Source: Brenneria izadpanahii (GTDB lineage Bacteria; Pseudomonadota; Gammaproteobacteria; Enterobacterales; Enterobacteriaceae). Taken from it: a DNA stretch of 64,000 bases. Each line of letters starts with the position of its first letter. The first letter of the stretch is position 1. Where the stretch lies: the NCBI RefSeq assembly GCF_017569925.1, contig NZ_CP050854.1, positions 1,240,001 through 1,304,000 of the forward strand, given 5' to 3'. Of this stretch, positions 18,018 to 31,058 are shown in pieces. The position numbers and the translations under genes are program-made. The notes beneath the pieces were generated by a model that saw nothing but the letters and a program-made list of their open reading frames with translations, was not told the DNA's origin and ran no database searches.

Positions 18018-18983
18018 TCACGCATGCGCTTTATTCAACCGCCTGGAAACGGCGTCGTACATACCTTCCACATAAATATTCAGATCTTTATCAATCGTAA
18101 CGGTGGCGCAGGCATTATGAGGCAGCGGCCATTCGACCAGCGCTTTGGTGGTGAAGTAATGGATGCCATTTCTGAAATTATAACGGCCCGGATGGTGGTG
18201 GCCGGAGAAGACCGCCAGAACCCGTCCCGAATCTTCCAGCGCTTTGACTACAGGCTCCGCATTCTGAACGATAACTTTCGCTTTCGCCATTTCCGGGTCA
18301 AAGTAATCCAGCGTCTGGTGCGTAAACACCACGATGGGTTTGTCGTCGGATTTCAGTACGGCGCGCAGCCAGTCAATCTCTTCATCGGGAATATTGGCGA
18401 TATCCCAGGTAAAGTTGTTGTGGGAGAAGTGCACGCCTTTGCCTGTGGCGTCGGTATAACAGGCGTCTAATACGATGAAGCGAATGCCGTTTTTTACAAA
18501 GGTATAATAGAGCTTGCCGTTGGCATCGCCGGCGTTTTGCGTACAGGCAAGAAAATCCTGTGGACTGATGGCGTCAAAGTCATGATTCCCGGCTACGTGG
18601 TAGCGATCGCCTTTAAATTTAGCAAATTCATCCTCCACTTGCTTCAGGAAATCTATGGTCTGCTCATGGTTTTGGGGGCTGACGCAGTCCTTAAAGTCGC
18701 CCAGTTCAATGGCAAAGTCGAGCGATTGCGTGTTGAACAGGTCGATGACCTGGCGAAATTTCGGCAGTGCATGCCGGTAGACCTCGTAGAACTCCTCTCC
18801 CGGAGCGCCATAGGTGTCGTTATCCGCATAATGGATATCGGTGACCAGGCCGAACTTCAGCAGTTGTTTGTCAGATTCAGGCAGCGTGAGTTGAGGGGCT
18901 GTGGGCGTTTCGGACAAGGCTGCAGTTGATCGGGATGCCAGAAAAATAGCTCCGGCTAACTGCAGAAATTGGCGACGACGCAT
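18018..18983 (-). CDS. Tat-exported calcineurin-like metallophosphoesterase
   Basis: A 321-residue phosphoesterase with the two-metal motifs in order: VTDIHYAD, GDFKD, GNHDFD, and the C-terminal SGHHHPG. The N-terminus MRRRQFLQLAGAIFLA looks like a twin-arginine signal, so the enzyme is probably folded in the cytoplasm and exported. The ATG at 18983 is chosen because the signal starts there and AGGAG lies 9 bases upstream; the frame is open far upstream, but that part is low-complexity and GC-rich. The substrate is unknown. It stands alone between grcA and srmB. Confidence 0.85.
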   Translation of the reverse strand: MRRRQFLQLAGAIFLASRSTAALSETPTAPQLTLPESDKQLLKFGLVTDIHYADNDTYGAPGEEFYEVYRHALPKFRQVIDLFNTQSLDFAIELGDFKDCVSPQNHEQTIDFLKQVEDEFAKFKGDRYHVAGNHDFDAISPQDFLACTQNAGDANGKLYYTFVKNGIRFIVLDACYTDATGKGVHFSHNNFTWDIANIPDEEIDWLRAVLKSDDKPIVVFTHQTLDYFDPEMAKAKVIVQNAEPVVKALEDSGRVLAVFSGHHHPGRYNFRNGIHYFTTKALVEWPLPHNACATVTIDKDLNIYVEGMYDAVSRRLNKAHA

Positions 18984-19107
18984 AACATAATTCTCCTGTA
19001 AATTAATTAATAGCGAGAGAATTATGAGGGAGTTGTGTATTAATCTTGTGACGCTTCTATGAAGAGATAAGCGTAATGCAGGTTTGAGACGCGTGTCGAT
19101 GGGAACT

Positions 19108-19221
19108 GCGCCGGCAGTCTCAGCTGGGCCGGCGCGATTCGCTAAGCCGGCAAACGACCATAGCCGCGCAACAAACGGCGCTACGCTGAGCCGCCGCGCC
19201 ATCTGTTAATCGCGCGGCTAT
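19108..19221 (-). terminator. GC-rich inverted repeats downstream of srmB
   Basis: Two structures lie after the srmB stop. One is an 8-bp stem GCGCCGGC / GCCGGCGC at 19108-19135 with a 12-nt loop. The other is a 10-bp long-range pair ATAGCCGCGC (19160-19169) / GCGCGGCTAT (19212-19221). Neither has a clean U-tract, so they are best read as 3'-end structures of the srmB message. Confidence 0.4.
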
Positions 19222-19230
19222 ACCCGTTGC

Positions 19231-20556
19231 TTATTCAGCGGCGGATTCGTCAGCCTTTCGGGCTGGCTGTCGGCGCTTGCCAATGTTTTTTCTATCCCGC
19301 TGACGCACCTTCACTTTGGTTTTCTCTTTTTCTTTCTCTTTCTTTTCTTTCCGCTTAGCTAACGCTTTCTTGGAGGGTTTGCCTGTCGTTTTAGCGCTCG
19401 GCGCTTTGGTGGCAGGGCGCAGCTCATCGACAACGCGGGGCTTGAGCGGTTCATTCAGGTAGCGGCTGATCTTGCCAAGCAGCAAATGGTCGTGCGCTTC
19501 AACGAAAGAGATGGCGCAACCTTTACGGCCCGCCCGGCCGGTGCGCCCGATACGATGAAGATAAGTATCGGCGGTACGCGGCAGGTCAAAGTTGAACACG
19601 TGGCTGATATCGTTGATGTCTATACCGCGCGCGGCGACATCGGTCGCGACCAAAACGTTTACTCGTCCGTCGCTCAGGCGTTTAATCGCTTCATTACGTT
19701 TGGCTTGCACCATTTCGCCTTCGAGATAACAGGCGGTAATGCCGGCTTCCCGCAGCCAGGCGACTAACTCATGAACGCGTTCGCGCTTACGGACAAAAAC
19801 AATGGAACGGGTGACGTCCGGCTGTTTCAAATGGTGGCAAAGCAGCGCCGTTTTGTGTTTGATATCGTCAGCGCGGTAGTACCATTGCAGAATTTTTTTA
19901 CGTTCGCGGCGTGAGGGATCGGCCTCAACTTCGACGGGATCGTTCAGCAAGCGCTCGGCAAAGTCTTTAATCGCTTCGCCTTCCAGCGTGGCGGAGAACA
20001 GCAGCGTTTGTTTACGCCAGCGGGTTTCACCGGCAATATGTTCAATATCCTGTGCAAACCCCATATCCAGCATTCTGTCCGCTTCATCCAGGATCAGCGT
20101 CTCGACGGCGCGACAATCAAAGTTTTCTTCTTTGATGTATTGCAGCAAACGGCCGGTTGTCGCCACCACAACATCCTGGTTCTCGCTAAACACTTCGGCA
20201 TGGTTCATATATGCCACGCCGCCGGTGATGGTTGCGATGTCCAGATGGGTATGCGCGGCGATCTTGCGCGCCTGATCGGCGACCTGCATGGCGAGCTCGC
20301 GCGTCGGCGTTAAGATCAGAATGCGCGGCGGCCCGGATTTTTTACGAGGGAAATCTAATAGATGCTGCAAAACCGGCAGCAGATACGCTGCGGTTTTACC
20401 GGTGCCGGTTGGCGCGGACCCCAGCACGTCTCGGCCGTCCATCGCTGGCGGGATCGCCGCCGACTGAATTGCAGTCGGACGTTCATAACCCATATCGCGC
20501 AGGGCGTCTAACAGGCTGTCATCAAGATCTAACTCGGAAAAATTTGTGGCTGTCAT
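19231..20556 (-). CDS. srmB: DEAD-box ATP-dependent RNA helicase SrmB
   Basis: An RNA helicase that assists early assembly of the 50S ribosomal subunit. The 441 residues (E. coli 444) include motif I APTGTGKT, motif Ia PTRELA, motif II DEAD, motif III SAT and motif VI HRIGRTGRAGR. The C-terminal tail is long, Lys/Arg-rich and probably RNA-binding. It is divergent from trmN with about 130 bases between the starts, the same arrangement as in E. coli. Confidence 0.97.
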   Translation of the reverse strand: MTATNFSELDLDDSLLDALRDMGYERPTAIQSAAIPPAMDGRDVLGSAPTGTGKTAAYLLPVLQHLLDFPRKKSGPPRILILTPTRELAMQVADQARKIAAHTHLDIATITGGVAYMNHAEVFSENQDVVVATTGRLLQYIKEENFDCRAVETLILDEADRMLDMGFAQDIEHIAGETRWRKQTLLFSATLEGEAIKDFAERLLNDPVEVEADPSRRERKKILQWYYRADDIKHKTALLCHHLKQPDVTRSIVFVRKRERVHELVAWLREAGITACYLEGEMVQAKRNEAIKRLSDGRVNVLVATDVAARGIDINDISHVFNFDLPRTADTYLHRIGRTGRAGRKGCAISFVEAHDHLLLGKISRYLNEPLKPRVVDELRPATKAPSAKTTGKPSKKALAKRKEKKEKEKEKTKVKVRQRDRKNIGKRRQPARKADESAAE

Positions 20557-20689
20557 GGTCTACCTCTATTTGGGGCGCCGATTATAGACGTATTGGCCGG
20601 GTTCTTCACCTGTTTAAACAGACAACGGCGCTTTTACTGTATAGATGTTTGCCCTATGCTACGACGGTTTTAATCGGGAACGAGTAATA

Positions 20690-21436
20690 ATGAGCGAGCC
20701 ATCTGATAATAAGCCGGTGTTGCGTCGAGGCGGATTTACCTTCAAGCAGTTTTTTGTCGCGCACGATCGCTGTGCCATGAAGGTGGGGACCGATGGCATA
20801 TTGCTGGGATCCTGGGCGCCGGTATCCGGCGCGCGGCGCATATTGGACATTGGCTGCGGCTCGGGTTTGATCGCGCTGATGTTGGCGCAGAGGAGTGATA
20901 ATAATGTCCGGGTTGATGCGGTTGAACTGGATGCGGACGCGGGCCGCCAGGCGGCTGAAAATATCGCCGCGTCTCCCTGGTCCGAACGGGTGGCGGTTTA
21001 CATCGATGATATTGTTACGTTTGCCGAAACCAAGACCGGGGATTACGCTCTGATTGTCAGCAACCCTCCTTATTTTGCGCCGGGCGTTGCTTGTCGCTCG
21101 TCGCAGCGTGCTCAGGCTCGTTATACCGTTGCATTGACGCATGAGTCGCTGCTTGACTGCGCGCGGTGTCTGATCGCGCCAGACGGCATATTCTGTGTCG
21201 TATTGCCCATGCAGGCCACGGCGGATTTTGCGCAACTGGCGCGGCGCCAGGGCTGGTTTATTCGGCGGCGTATGGACGTGACCGAATATGTTTCCCGTCC
21301 GGCGCATCGCGTATTGCTTGCGCTGTCCCGACAGGCGGGAGACTGCCAGATGCGGCAATTAGCGATACGCGATGCGGCGCATCGTTATTCCGCTGATTTT
21401 CAGGCGCTGACGAAATCTTTTTATCTGTTTATGTAG
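20690..21436 (+). CDS. trmN: tRNA1(Val) adenine-37 N6-methyltransferase TrmN
   Basis: An SAM-dependent methyltransferase (formerly YfiC) that modifies A37 of tRNA-Val with a TAC anticodon, the very tRNA encoded three times at 13.8-14.1 kb. It has the SAM-binding motif [15 protein letters not shown] and the catalytic N6-adenine motif NPPYF. The ATG at 20690 (MSEPSDNK) is chosen on homology; the frame opens 45 bases earlier. The product is 248 residues. The last codons lie inside a long perfect hairpin shared with the convergent nadB end. Confidence 0.93.
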   Translation: MSEPSDNKPVLRRGGFTFKQFFVAHDRCAMKVGTDGILLGSWAPVSGARRILDIGCGSGLIALMLAQRSDNNVRVDAVELDADAGRQAAENIAASPWSERVAVYIDDIVTFAETKTGDYALIVSNPPYFAPGVACRSSQRAQARYTVALTHESLLDCARCLIAPDGIFCVVLPMQATADFAQLARRQGWFIRRRMDVTEYVSRPAHRVLLALSRQAGDCQMRQLAIRDAAHRYSADFQALTKSFYLFM

Positions 21437-21464
21437 GTTCCTACTGGAGAACCTACATAAACAG
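21425..21464. terminator. Perfect 16-bp hairpin between convergent trmN and nadB
   Basis: CTGTTTATGTAGGTTC pairs perfectly with GAACCTACATAAACAG around an 8-nt loop. The left arm contains the trmN stop codon (TAG at 21434-21436), and the right arm ends 7 bases from the nadB stop. It can form in transcripts from either strand and is probably a bidirectional terminator or 3' protection element, although no long U-tract follows on either side. Confidence 0.7.
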
Positions 21465-21470
21465 GATGAA

Positions 21471-23072
21471 TTACGGAGTAAGGATAGTCGGCTTGGGGGT
21501 TTCGAACTGGTTGGGGTAATCCAGAGTATAATGCAGTCCGCGGCTCTCTTTTCTATCCAGCGCGCAGCGGACGATCAATTCGGCTACCTGAACCAGATTG
21601 CGCAGCTCCAGTAAGTTGTTGGAAATACGGAAGTGCGAATAGTATTCATCGATTTCCTTCTGGAGCAGATTAATACGGTGCAGCGCCCGTTCCAGACGTT
21701 TCGTGGTTCTCACGATCCCGACATAGTCCCACATAAATAATCTTAGCTCGTGCCAGTTGTGCTGGATAACAACCTGTTCGTCTGAATTATCAACCTGACT
21801 TTCATCCCAGGCCGGCAGCTCTTGAATCAGGTCGATTTGCGGCAGGCGCCGCAGGATATCTTCTGATGCTGACCAGCCGTATACCAGACACTCCAGCAAT
21901 GAGTTCGACGCCATGCGGTTTGCGCCGTGCAGCCCGGTGTAGCTTACCTCGCCGATGGCATACAGCGCGTCAAGATCGGTGCGCCCCCGTTGATCGACCA
22001 TCACGCCGCCGCAGGTGTAGTGCGCGGCCGGAACAATAGGAATGGCTTGCCGGGTGATATCGATACCCAGTGTCAGTAGCTTTTCATAGATGGTGGGGAA
22101 ATGCTGCTTAACAAATTCCGCGGGTTTGTGGCTAATATCCAGATACATGCAGTCTGCGCCAAGACGCTTCATTTCGTGGTCAATGGCTCTGGCGACGATA
22201 TCGCGCGGCGCAAGCTCTCCTCTGGCGTCGAAGTCCGGCATAAAGCGGCTGCCGTCGGGACGCTTCAGGTGAGCCCCTTCGCCGCGCAACGCTTCCGTCA
22301 GCAGAAAGTTGCGCGCTTGCGGGTGGAATAAGCAGGTCGGGTGAAACTGATTAAACTCCATATTGGCTACCCGGCAGCCTACGCGCCATGCCATGGCGAT
22401 ACCGTCGCCGGATGAAATATCCGGATTGGTGGTATATTGATACACTTTGGATGCGCCGCCGGTGGCGAGAACGACGGCTTTCGCCCGACAGGACTCGACC
22501 ATTTCCCGTTCACGGTTCCAGATGTAGGCGCCGACAATTCTGCGGGGACCGGGTAAGCCGAGTTTGCTGGAGGTGATTAAATCAACGGCGTTACAGCGTT
22601 CCATAATGTGGATGTTGGGATGCGATAGCGCTTTTTGCACCAGCGTATTTTCTACTTCTTTCCCTGTCGCGTCGGCCGCATGCAGAATCCGGCGATGGCT
22701 ATGCCCGCCTTCGCGGGTAAGGTGATAACGCTCCTCGCCGCCGGCGCCGGTTTCGGTATCAAACAGTACGCCCTGTTCGATCAGCCACTGCACGCAGTTT
22801 TTAGCATTGCTGGCGATGAACTCTACGGCTTCGCGTTCGCACAGTCCGTCACCCGCGATTAATGTATCTTCAATATGTGATTCGATGCTGTCGGTCTCAT
22901 CAAAAACAGCAGCAATGCCGCCTTGGGCATAGAAGGTGGAACCTTCACTCAGCGGTCCTTTGCTGAGTACGGTAACGTTTGCCTGAGAGGCCAGACGAAG
23001 AGCGAGGGAGAGGCCGGCAGCGCCGCTGCCAATGATTAATACGTCGCAGGAGTATTCAGTGGTCGGTTGCAT
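21471..23072 (-). CDS. nadB: L-aspartate oxidase
   Basis: A flavoenzyme that converts L-aspartate to iminoaspartate, the first step of de novo NAD synthesis. The FAD-binding motif is [16 protein letters not shown]. Other signatures are [26 protein letters not shown], the FAD-contacting TCGGVMVD and [14 protein letters not shown]. The start at 23072 (MQPTTEYS, 533 residues) fits the E. coli protein. The frame extends upstream to 23138, but that segment is not conserved. It is divergent from rpoE, as in E. coli. Confidence 0.96.
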   Translation of the reverse strand: MQPTTEYSCDVLIIGSGAAGLSLALRLASQANVTVLSKGPLSEGSTFYAQGGIAAVFDETDSIESHIEDTLIAGDGLCEREAVEFIASNAKNCVQWLIEQGVLFDTETGAGGEERYHLTREGGHSHRRILHAADATGKEVENTLVQKALSHPNIHIMERCNAVDLITSSKLGLPGPRRIVGAYIWNREREMVESCRAKAVVLATGGASKVYQYTTNPDISSGDGIAMAWRVGCRVANMEFNQFHPTCLFHPQARNFLLTEALRGEGAHLKRPDGSRFMPDFDARGELAPRDIVARAIDHEMKRLGADCMYLDISHKPAEFVKQHFPTIYEKLLTLGIDITRQAIPIVPAAHYTCGGVMVDQRGRTDLDALYAIGEVSYTGLHGANRMASNSLLECLVYGWSASEDILRRLPQIDLIQELPAWDESQVDNSDEQVVIQHNWHELRLFMWDYVGIVRTTKRLERALHRINLLQKEIDEYYSHFRISNNLLELRNLVQVAELIVRCALDRKESRGLHYTLDYPNQFETPKPTILTP

Positions 23073-23338
23073 GTTCGTATCGTCCTTGTTCGTATCGTCA
23101 TGTAAGAAAAGAAGAGGAAAACCGATGGTAGCACTCAATGTTTTATCGATGTATTGATTTTTATGGCCTGTAAAGATGTATAAATACCGGGCATCAGACA
23201 GGGCCGATTCGTGCTAATGAAATGGATTTATCGTATGATCGGTTCGATACGCTTGATGATAAATAGAAAAACCAGCGTGTTGGTGTGGTGAAATCACCGG
23301 TGATTCCACCACGGTAGGCAGAATAAAGCGGTTTATCC

Positions 23339-23366
23339 GGAACTTTATGCGACGTGTCAGCTCTAA
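23339..23366 (+). promoter_or_regulatory. Sigma-E-dependent promoter of rpoE-rseABC
   Basis: GGAACTT at 23339-23345, a 16-nt spacer, and TCTAA at 23362-23366 match the sigma-E consensus (GGAACTT, TCnnA) exactly. It lies about 90 bases upstream of rpoE, giving the positive autoregulation known for this operon. Confidence 0.85.
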
Positions 23367-23456
23367 GCTTGTGCTTGCTCTGGGTATAACTATATATGAT
23401 ATGGCTGGCAGTATTATTTTACGTGTGGAGAACGGTTTGAGGAGATATTACCTCGG

Positions 23457-24032
23457 ATGAGCGAGCAGCTAGCAGATCAGGTTCTGGTTGAGCGGGTCCA
23501 AAAAGGCGACCAAAAGTCGTTCAATTTACTGGTCATTCGTTACCAGCATAAGGTGGCGAGCCTGGTATCCCGTTACGTACCCCAAGGGGACGTGCCTGAC
23601 GTGGTTCAGGAATCGTTTATCAAAGCGTATCGTGCGCTGGAGTCATTCCGTGGCGATAGTGCTTTTTATACATGGCTATACCGTATTGCCGTGAATACGG
23701 CGAAGAACTATCTGGTTGCGCAGGGAAGACGTCCTCCCTCCAGCGATATTGATGCCAATGATGCTGAAAATTATGAAAATGCAGGCGCATTGAAAGAAAT
23801 ATCGAACCCTGAGAACTTAATGTTGTCAGAAGAGCTGAGAAGCATTGTTTTCCGTACGATTGAGTCTTTACCGGAAGATTTACGTTTGGCGATTACGCTG
23901 CGTGAATTAGATGGATTAAGTTACGAAGAGATTGCCGTCATCATGGATTGTCCCGTCGGTACTGTTCGTTCCCGAATCTTCCGGGCACGGGAAGCTATTG
24001 ATAATAAAGTACAACCGCTTATTCAGCGCTAG
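23457..24032 (+). CDS. rpoE: Envelope-stress sigma factor RpoE (sigma-E)
   Basis: An ECF sigma factor of 191 residues, the same length as E. coli RpoE. Region 2 (FNLLVIRYQHKVASLV... DVVQESFIKAYRAL) binds the -10 and the core enzyme. Region 4 (LSYEEIAVIMDCPVGTVRSRIFRARE) binds the GGAACTT -35. It directs the outer-membrane stress response, including degP at the left of this window. It is followed by its regulators rseA, rseB and rseC. Confidence 0.98.
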   Translation: MSEQLADQVLVERVQKGDQKSFNLLVIRYQHKVASLVSRYVPQGDVPDVVQESFIKAYRALESFRGDSAFYTWLYRIAVNTAKNYLVAQGRRPPSSDIDANDAENYENAGALKEISNPENLMLSEELRSIVFRTIESLPEDLRLAITLRELDGLSYEEIAVIMDCPVGTVRSRIFRAREAIDNKVQPLIQR

Positions 24033-24088
24033 CGTGTTTCAAGTATGGCGTATGATTAACGATGGATTTGACAAATAAGGGTGTCGGT

Positions 24089-24742
24089 ATGCAGAAAGAG
24101 AAACTTTCCGCTTTAATGGATGGTGAGGCAGTTGATTCCGAACTGCTGAATACCTTGTCACACGATGACAAGTTGCAGCAAAGTTGGCAAAGTTATCATC
24201 TAATCCGCGATACGTTGCGTGGGGATATTGGTGAAGAAGGACACGTTGTTCACTTGGATATCGCCTCTCGCGTGGCTGCTGCTATTGAAAAAGAACCGGT
24301 TCGGCTGGTTCCGCAGGCGCAACCAGAATCTCAGCCGCACCCTGAGAGTTGGTCACGGATGCCGTTCTGGCATAAAATTCGTCCTTGGGCCAGCCAGTTG
24401 ACCCAGGTAGGCGTTGCAGCCTGCGTATCTTTAGCCGTTATCGTCGGCGTCCAAAATTATAACCATGTCGGGAGCAATGAGGGGACACCGGAGTCCGCCG
24501 CATTCAGCACGTTGCCGGCAATGGGAACCGCATCGCCGGTTAGTTTTGGCGTGCCTTCAGAGAGTGTCGCCTCTCATGGCGGTCAACAAAAGTTTGACGC
24601 GCAGCGCAGCCGTCTCAACGCTATTCTGCAAGATTATGAACTGCAACGTCGCTTGCATGCTGAGCAGCTTCAGCATAATGACGATCAGCAAGCTGCAATT
24701 CAGGTTCCGGGAACTCAATCATTAGGAACTCAGCCTCGGTAA
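24089..24742 (+). CDS. rseA: Anti-sigma-E factor RseA
   Basis: A single-pass inner-membrane protein whose cytoplasmic N-terminus (MQKEKLSALMDGE) holds sigma-E inactive. DegS and then RseP cut it under envelope stress. The product is 217 residues, with a membrane helix near residues 110-128 (GVAACVSLAVIVGVQ) and a periplasmic C-terminal part that binds RseB. The start at 24089 matches E. coli; the frame is open 27 bases further upstream. The stop overlaps the rseB ATG (TAATG). Confidence 0.95.
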   Translation: MQKEKLSALMDGEAVDSELLNTLSHDDKLQQSWQSYHLIRDTLRGDIGEEGHVVHLDIASRVAAAIEKEPVRLVPQAQPESQPHPESWSRMPFWHKIRPWASQLTQVGVAACVSLAVIVGVQNYNHVGSNEGTPESAAFSTLPAMGTASPVSFGVPSESVASHGGQQKFDAQRSRLNAILQDYELQRRLHAEQLQHNDDQQAAIQVPGTQSLGTQPR

Positions 24743-25698
24743 TGAAGCGTGTCTGGTTAACCGTCTGTTTGCTGGTTGGCAGTTTGTTTTATTCCATCAT
24801 CGCCTCGGCGCAAACTGCGTCCGGGGCGTTGTTGCAACAAATGAACCACGCCAGCCGCTCATTAAATTATGAACTCTCTTTCATCAATATTACCCGCCAA
24901 GGGTTTGAGTCGGTTCGATATCGCCATGCCGTGATTAATAATCGGCCATTGGCGCAGTTGGTCTTTATGGATGGGCCACGGCGTGAAATTGTGCAGCGCG
25001 GTAATGAAATCAGCTATTTCGATGCCGGCCTGGAGCCTTTTACGCTGTCGAGCGATCACATCGTCGATTCATTGCCCGCGCTGGTTTTTGCTGATTACCA
25101 AAGCATCGCGCAGTATTACGATTTCATTCCTGCCGATGGCCGCGTTCGCATCGCCGATCATCTGGCCGTAGGAGTCAGGATTATTTCACGGGATGCGACG
25201 CGCTATAGTTATGCCGTCTGGATGGATACCGAGTCTAAGCTGCCACTACGGATTGACTTACAGGATCGTAACGGCGAGCGTCTGGAGCAGTTTCTGGTGA
25301 CGTCGCTCATCGTGGATGATAATGTCGCAAAAGCGATGCGTCCGCTGGAAAATATTAACTTGCCTCCTGCATTGCCGACCCCCTCGTCAGAAAACGTAAA
25401 TTTCTCCTGGTCGGCGGAATGGCTGCCAACCGGAATGAAAGAAGTATCCCGCAGCAGGAAGACGCTGCCGGGCGCCAATATCCCTATTGAAACGCGTCTG
25501 TATAGCGATGGTTTGTTCAGTTTTTCCATCAATGTCAGTCCTTCTTCCGAAACGCGGCCTGAGCAGTCCGCTCGTACCGGAAGGCGTACGATATATACTG
25601 AAACGCATGACAATAATGAAATCACCGTCGTTGGTGAACTCCCGCCGGCCACGGCTAAGCGCGTGGCCGACAACGTTATCCTGAAGGCGCAGCAATAA
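24742..25698 (+). CDS. rseB: Sigma-E factor regulatory protein RseB
   Basis: A periplasmic protein that binds the RseA periplasmic domain and protects it from DegS; lipopolysaccharide or lipoprotein-like ligands release it. The 318 residues start with a signal peptide ending in ASA. Two domains follow, with family motifs FINITRQGFESVRYRHA and LFSFSINV. It is translationally coupled to rseA by TAATG and is followed directly by rseC. Confidence 0.95.
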   Translation: MKRVWLTVCLLVGSLFYSIIASAQTASGALLQQMNHASRSLNYELSFINITRQGFESVRYRHAVINNRPLAQLVFMDGPRREIVQRGNEISYFDAGLEPFTLSSDHIVDSLPALVFADYQSIAQYYDFIPADGRVRIADHLAVGVRIISRDATRYSYAVWMDTESKLPLRIDLQDRNGERLEQFLVTSLIVDDNVAKAMRPLENINLPPALPTPSSENVNFSWSAEWLPTGMKEVSRSRKTLPGANIPIETRLYSDGLFSFSINVSPSSETRPEQSARTGRRTIYTETHDNNEITVVGELPPATAKRVADNVILKAQQ

Positions 25699-26169
25699 AT
25701 GATTAAAGAGTGGGCTACGGTTGTGTCATGGCAGGACGGCATCGCTATACTGAACTGCGAACAGCGTTCGGGCTGCGGCAGTTGTCAATCGCGCGCCACA
25801 TGCGGAACCGGCGTGTTAAATCAGCTAGGGGGCGCGGCTGTTGAACACCAATTGAGAGTGCCCTGTGAACAGCCTTTGCAGATAGGGCAGCGGGTCGAGC
25901 TGGGCATCGCCGAAGCGCGCCTGCTGCAGTCCGCTTTTATGGTTTATTTTGTTCCTTTAGTGGGGGTGTTCGCGGGCGCGGCGCTATTACAGGCTCTCTT
26001 CGTCAATGAGTTTTCCGCCGTTCTGGGCGCGTTGCTGGGCGGCGGGCTGACTTTTTTATCGGTAAAGCGTTGGGCGGATAATCACGGGAAGCACGGCCGT
26101 TATCAGCCTGTCATTTTGCAAATCGCTCGGCCGGGCGAGTTACTACAAATCAAAACCATAACCGAGTAA
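25699..26169 (+). CDS. rseC: SoxR-reducing system/sigma-E regulatory protein RseC
   Basis: A 156-residue inner-membrane protein. The N-terminal Cys cluster (NCEQRSGCGSCQSRATCG) is typical of RseC. Two membrane helices follow (about residues 78-96 and 102-120). RseC has a minor positive effect on sigma-E and takes part in the Rsx/SoxR-reducing system. The ATG directly follows the rseB stop. Confidence 0.94.
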   Translation: MIKEWATVVSWQDGIAILNCEQRSGCGSCQSRATCGTGVLNQLGGAAVEHQLRVPCEQPLQIGQRVELGIAEARLLQSAFMVYFVPLVGVFAGAALLQALFVNEFSAVLGALLGGGLTFLSVKRWADNHGKHGRYQPVILQIARPGELLQIKTITE

Positions 26170-26406
26170 TCCTCCAGCATTTTTAGGCGTTGTCATCGTT
26201 TTAATATCTTCTTTCAACCTGTCATTCTGCTATTTCGAATAAAACCGTCATAATCAGGGGTAATGCGCCGGACATGACTAGGTTTTCGGACGTTCGGCAT
26301 GTAGAATGCAGCGGTTCAGGTGGAAGCTCGGCGCTGTTGTTTTCCGCCTAATGCGCATGCCCATCGGCAAGAATTTCAGGAATATCAAGGTAGAAAAATT
26401 TTTATA

Positions 26407-28206
<1,800 letters not shown>

Positions 28207-28222
28207 ATCCTGAGGAGTTGGC

Positions 28223-29182
28223 ATGGCCAATATGTTTGCCGTAATTTTGGCGTTGGTAACGCTAATCACGGGAATTGTCTGGTGTTTGGATCGCTTTATG
28301 TGGGCACCGGCGCGCCGGAAGAAATTTACGGCATCAAGCGACGTGGCGGATAGCGCCGCATTGTCAAAAGCCGTTGCGCAACCAGGATGGGTTGAAACGG
28401 TCGCTTCGGTCTTTCCTGTCGTTGCGGTGGTTTTAATTGTGCGTTCATTTATCTATGAACCATTTCAGATCCCATCCGGTTCAATGATGCCGACATTACT
28501 GATTGGCGACTTTATTCTGGTGGAAAAGTATGCCTACGGTATTAAAGAACCGTTTACTCAGCATACCCTGATTGAAACCGGACATCCGAAGCGTGGCGAT
28601 ATTGCGGTATTTAAATATCCGTCCGACCCCAAGGTTGATTTTATCAAACGGGTAGTGGGCGTGCCGGGCGATCGCGTCAGTTATAATCCGTTAAGTAAGC
28701 AGGTGACGATTCAACCGGCCTGCGATGGCCGGCAATCGTGCGATAAAGCGTTGGCTGTCACCTATAATAATGTTCAGCCCAGTGATTTCGTTCAGACGTT
28801 TAATCAGCCTGAATTGGAATCCCGCAGCGGGTTTTATCAAATTCCGGTAGGTGAAAATAAAATCGACGGCGTGCGCATGGAAATACGCAAAGAGTCGTTG
28901 GGTAATGTGACGCATAATATATTGGTTGTTCCAGGCGTGCAGGATCAACTCGGCGGATATTATCAGCAGTCGCCACAACCGCTCGCAACCTGGGTCGTAC
29001 CGGCTGGTCATTATTTCATGATGGGCGATAACCGCGATAATAGTCTGGATAGTCGTTATTGGGGTTTTGTGCCGGAAAAAAACCTTGTTGGCAAAGCAAC
29101 AGCAATCTGGATGAGCTTTGAAAAACAAGAAGGCGAATGGCCTACCGGGGTTCGGCTGAGCCGTATTGGTAGTATTCATTAA
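28223..29182 (+). CDS. lepB: Signal peptidase I (LepB)
   Basis: The membrane protease that removes Sec and Tat signal peptides. It is 319 residues (E. coli 324), with two N-terminal membrane helices (about 4-22 and 58-76). The catalytic Ser87 lies in PSGSMMPT and the general-base Lys142 in FIKRVVG. The substrate-binding box is GDNRDNSLDSR. A TGAGGAG Shine-Dalgarno precedes the ATG. A hairpin follows the stop and may belong to the rnc leader. Confidence 0.97.
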   Translation: MANMFAVILALVTLITGIVWCLDRFMWAPARRKKFTASSDVADSAALSKAVAQPGWVETVASVFPVVAVVLIVRSFIYEPFQIPSGSMMPTLLIGDFILVEKYAYGIKEPFTQHTLIETGHPKRGDIAVFKYPSDPKVDFIKRVVGVPGDRVSYNPLSKQVTIQPACDGRQSCDKALAVTYNNVQPSDFVQTFNQPELESRSGFYQIPVGENKIDGVRMEIRKESLGNVTHNILVVPGVQDQLGGYYQQSPQPLATWVVPAGHYFMMGDNRDNSLDSRYWGFVPEKNLVGKATAIWMSFEKQEGEWPTGVRLSRIGSIH

Positions 29183-29198
29183 TCAATGGTAATAAACA

Positions 29199-29218
29199 CG
29201 CAGCATTATTATGCTGCG
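29199..29218 (+). promoter_or_regulatory. Hairpin between lepB and rnc
   Basis: CGCAGCAT-TATT-ATGCTGCG is a perfect 8-bp stem with a 4-nt loop, 17 bases after the lepB stop, without a U-tract. In E. coli the rnc leader forms stem-loops that RNase III cuts to limit its own synthesis. Whether this hairpin is that target or only a lepB 3' structure is undecided. Confidence 0.4.
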
Positions 29219-29440
29219 CGTTGTAGAATATTTCCAGATATGAACGTTGGGCTCCCGGTCGGGGGCCTGTGCAAACGAAACAGTTTTGGCTGTATACCCG
29301 ATAGACTTCAATATGCAGGATGCCCGGCGCCGGAGCGAATTCCGATGAGTCCGGCACATAAGCGGTTCGCGCCTGTTTTGAAGGATGACGGTATGGCTAT
29401 ATTAGCAAAGCAGGGCTGTTCCGTGTGCTGTTGTTTTTGA

Positions 29441-31044
<1,604 letters not shown>

Positions 31045-31058
31045 TAAGGTCTGCGCCG

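Noticed and set aside
17881..18075. 64-residue plus-strand ORF after grcA
   Set aside because: Overlaps the 3' end of the metallophosphoesterase gene on the other strand and has no recognisable features or Shine-Dalgarno.
29186..29440. 84-residue plus-strand ORF between lepB and rnc
   Set aside because: Cys-rich, low-quality translation in a probable rnc leader with RNA structure; no conserved look.
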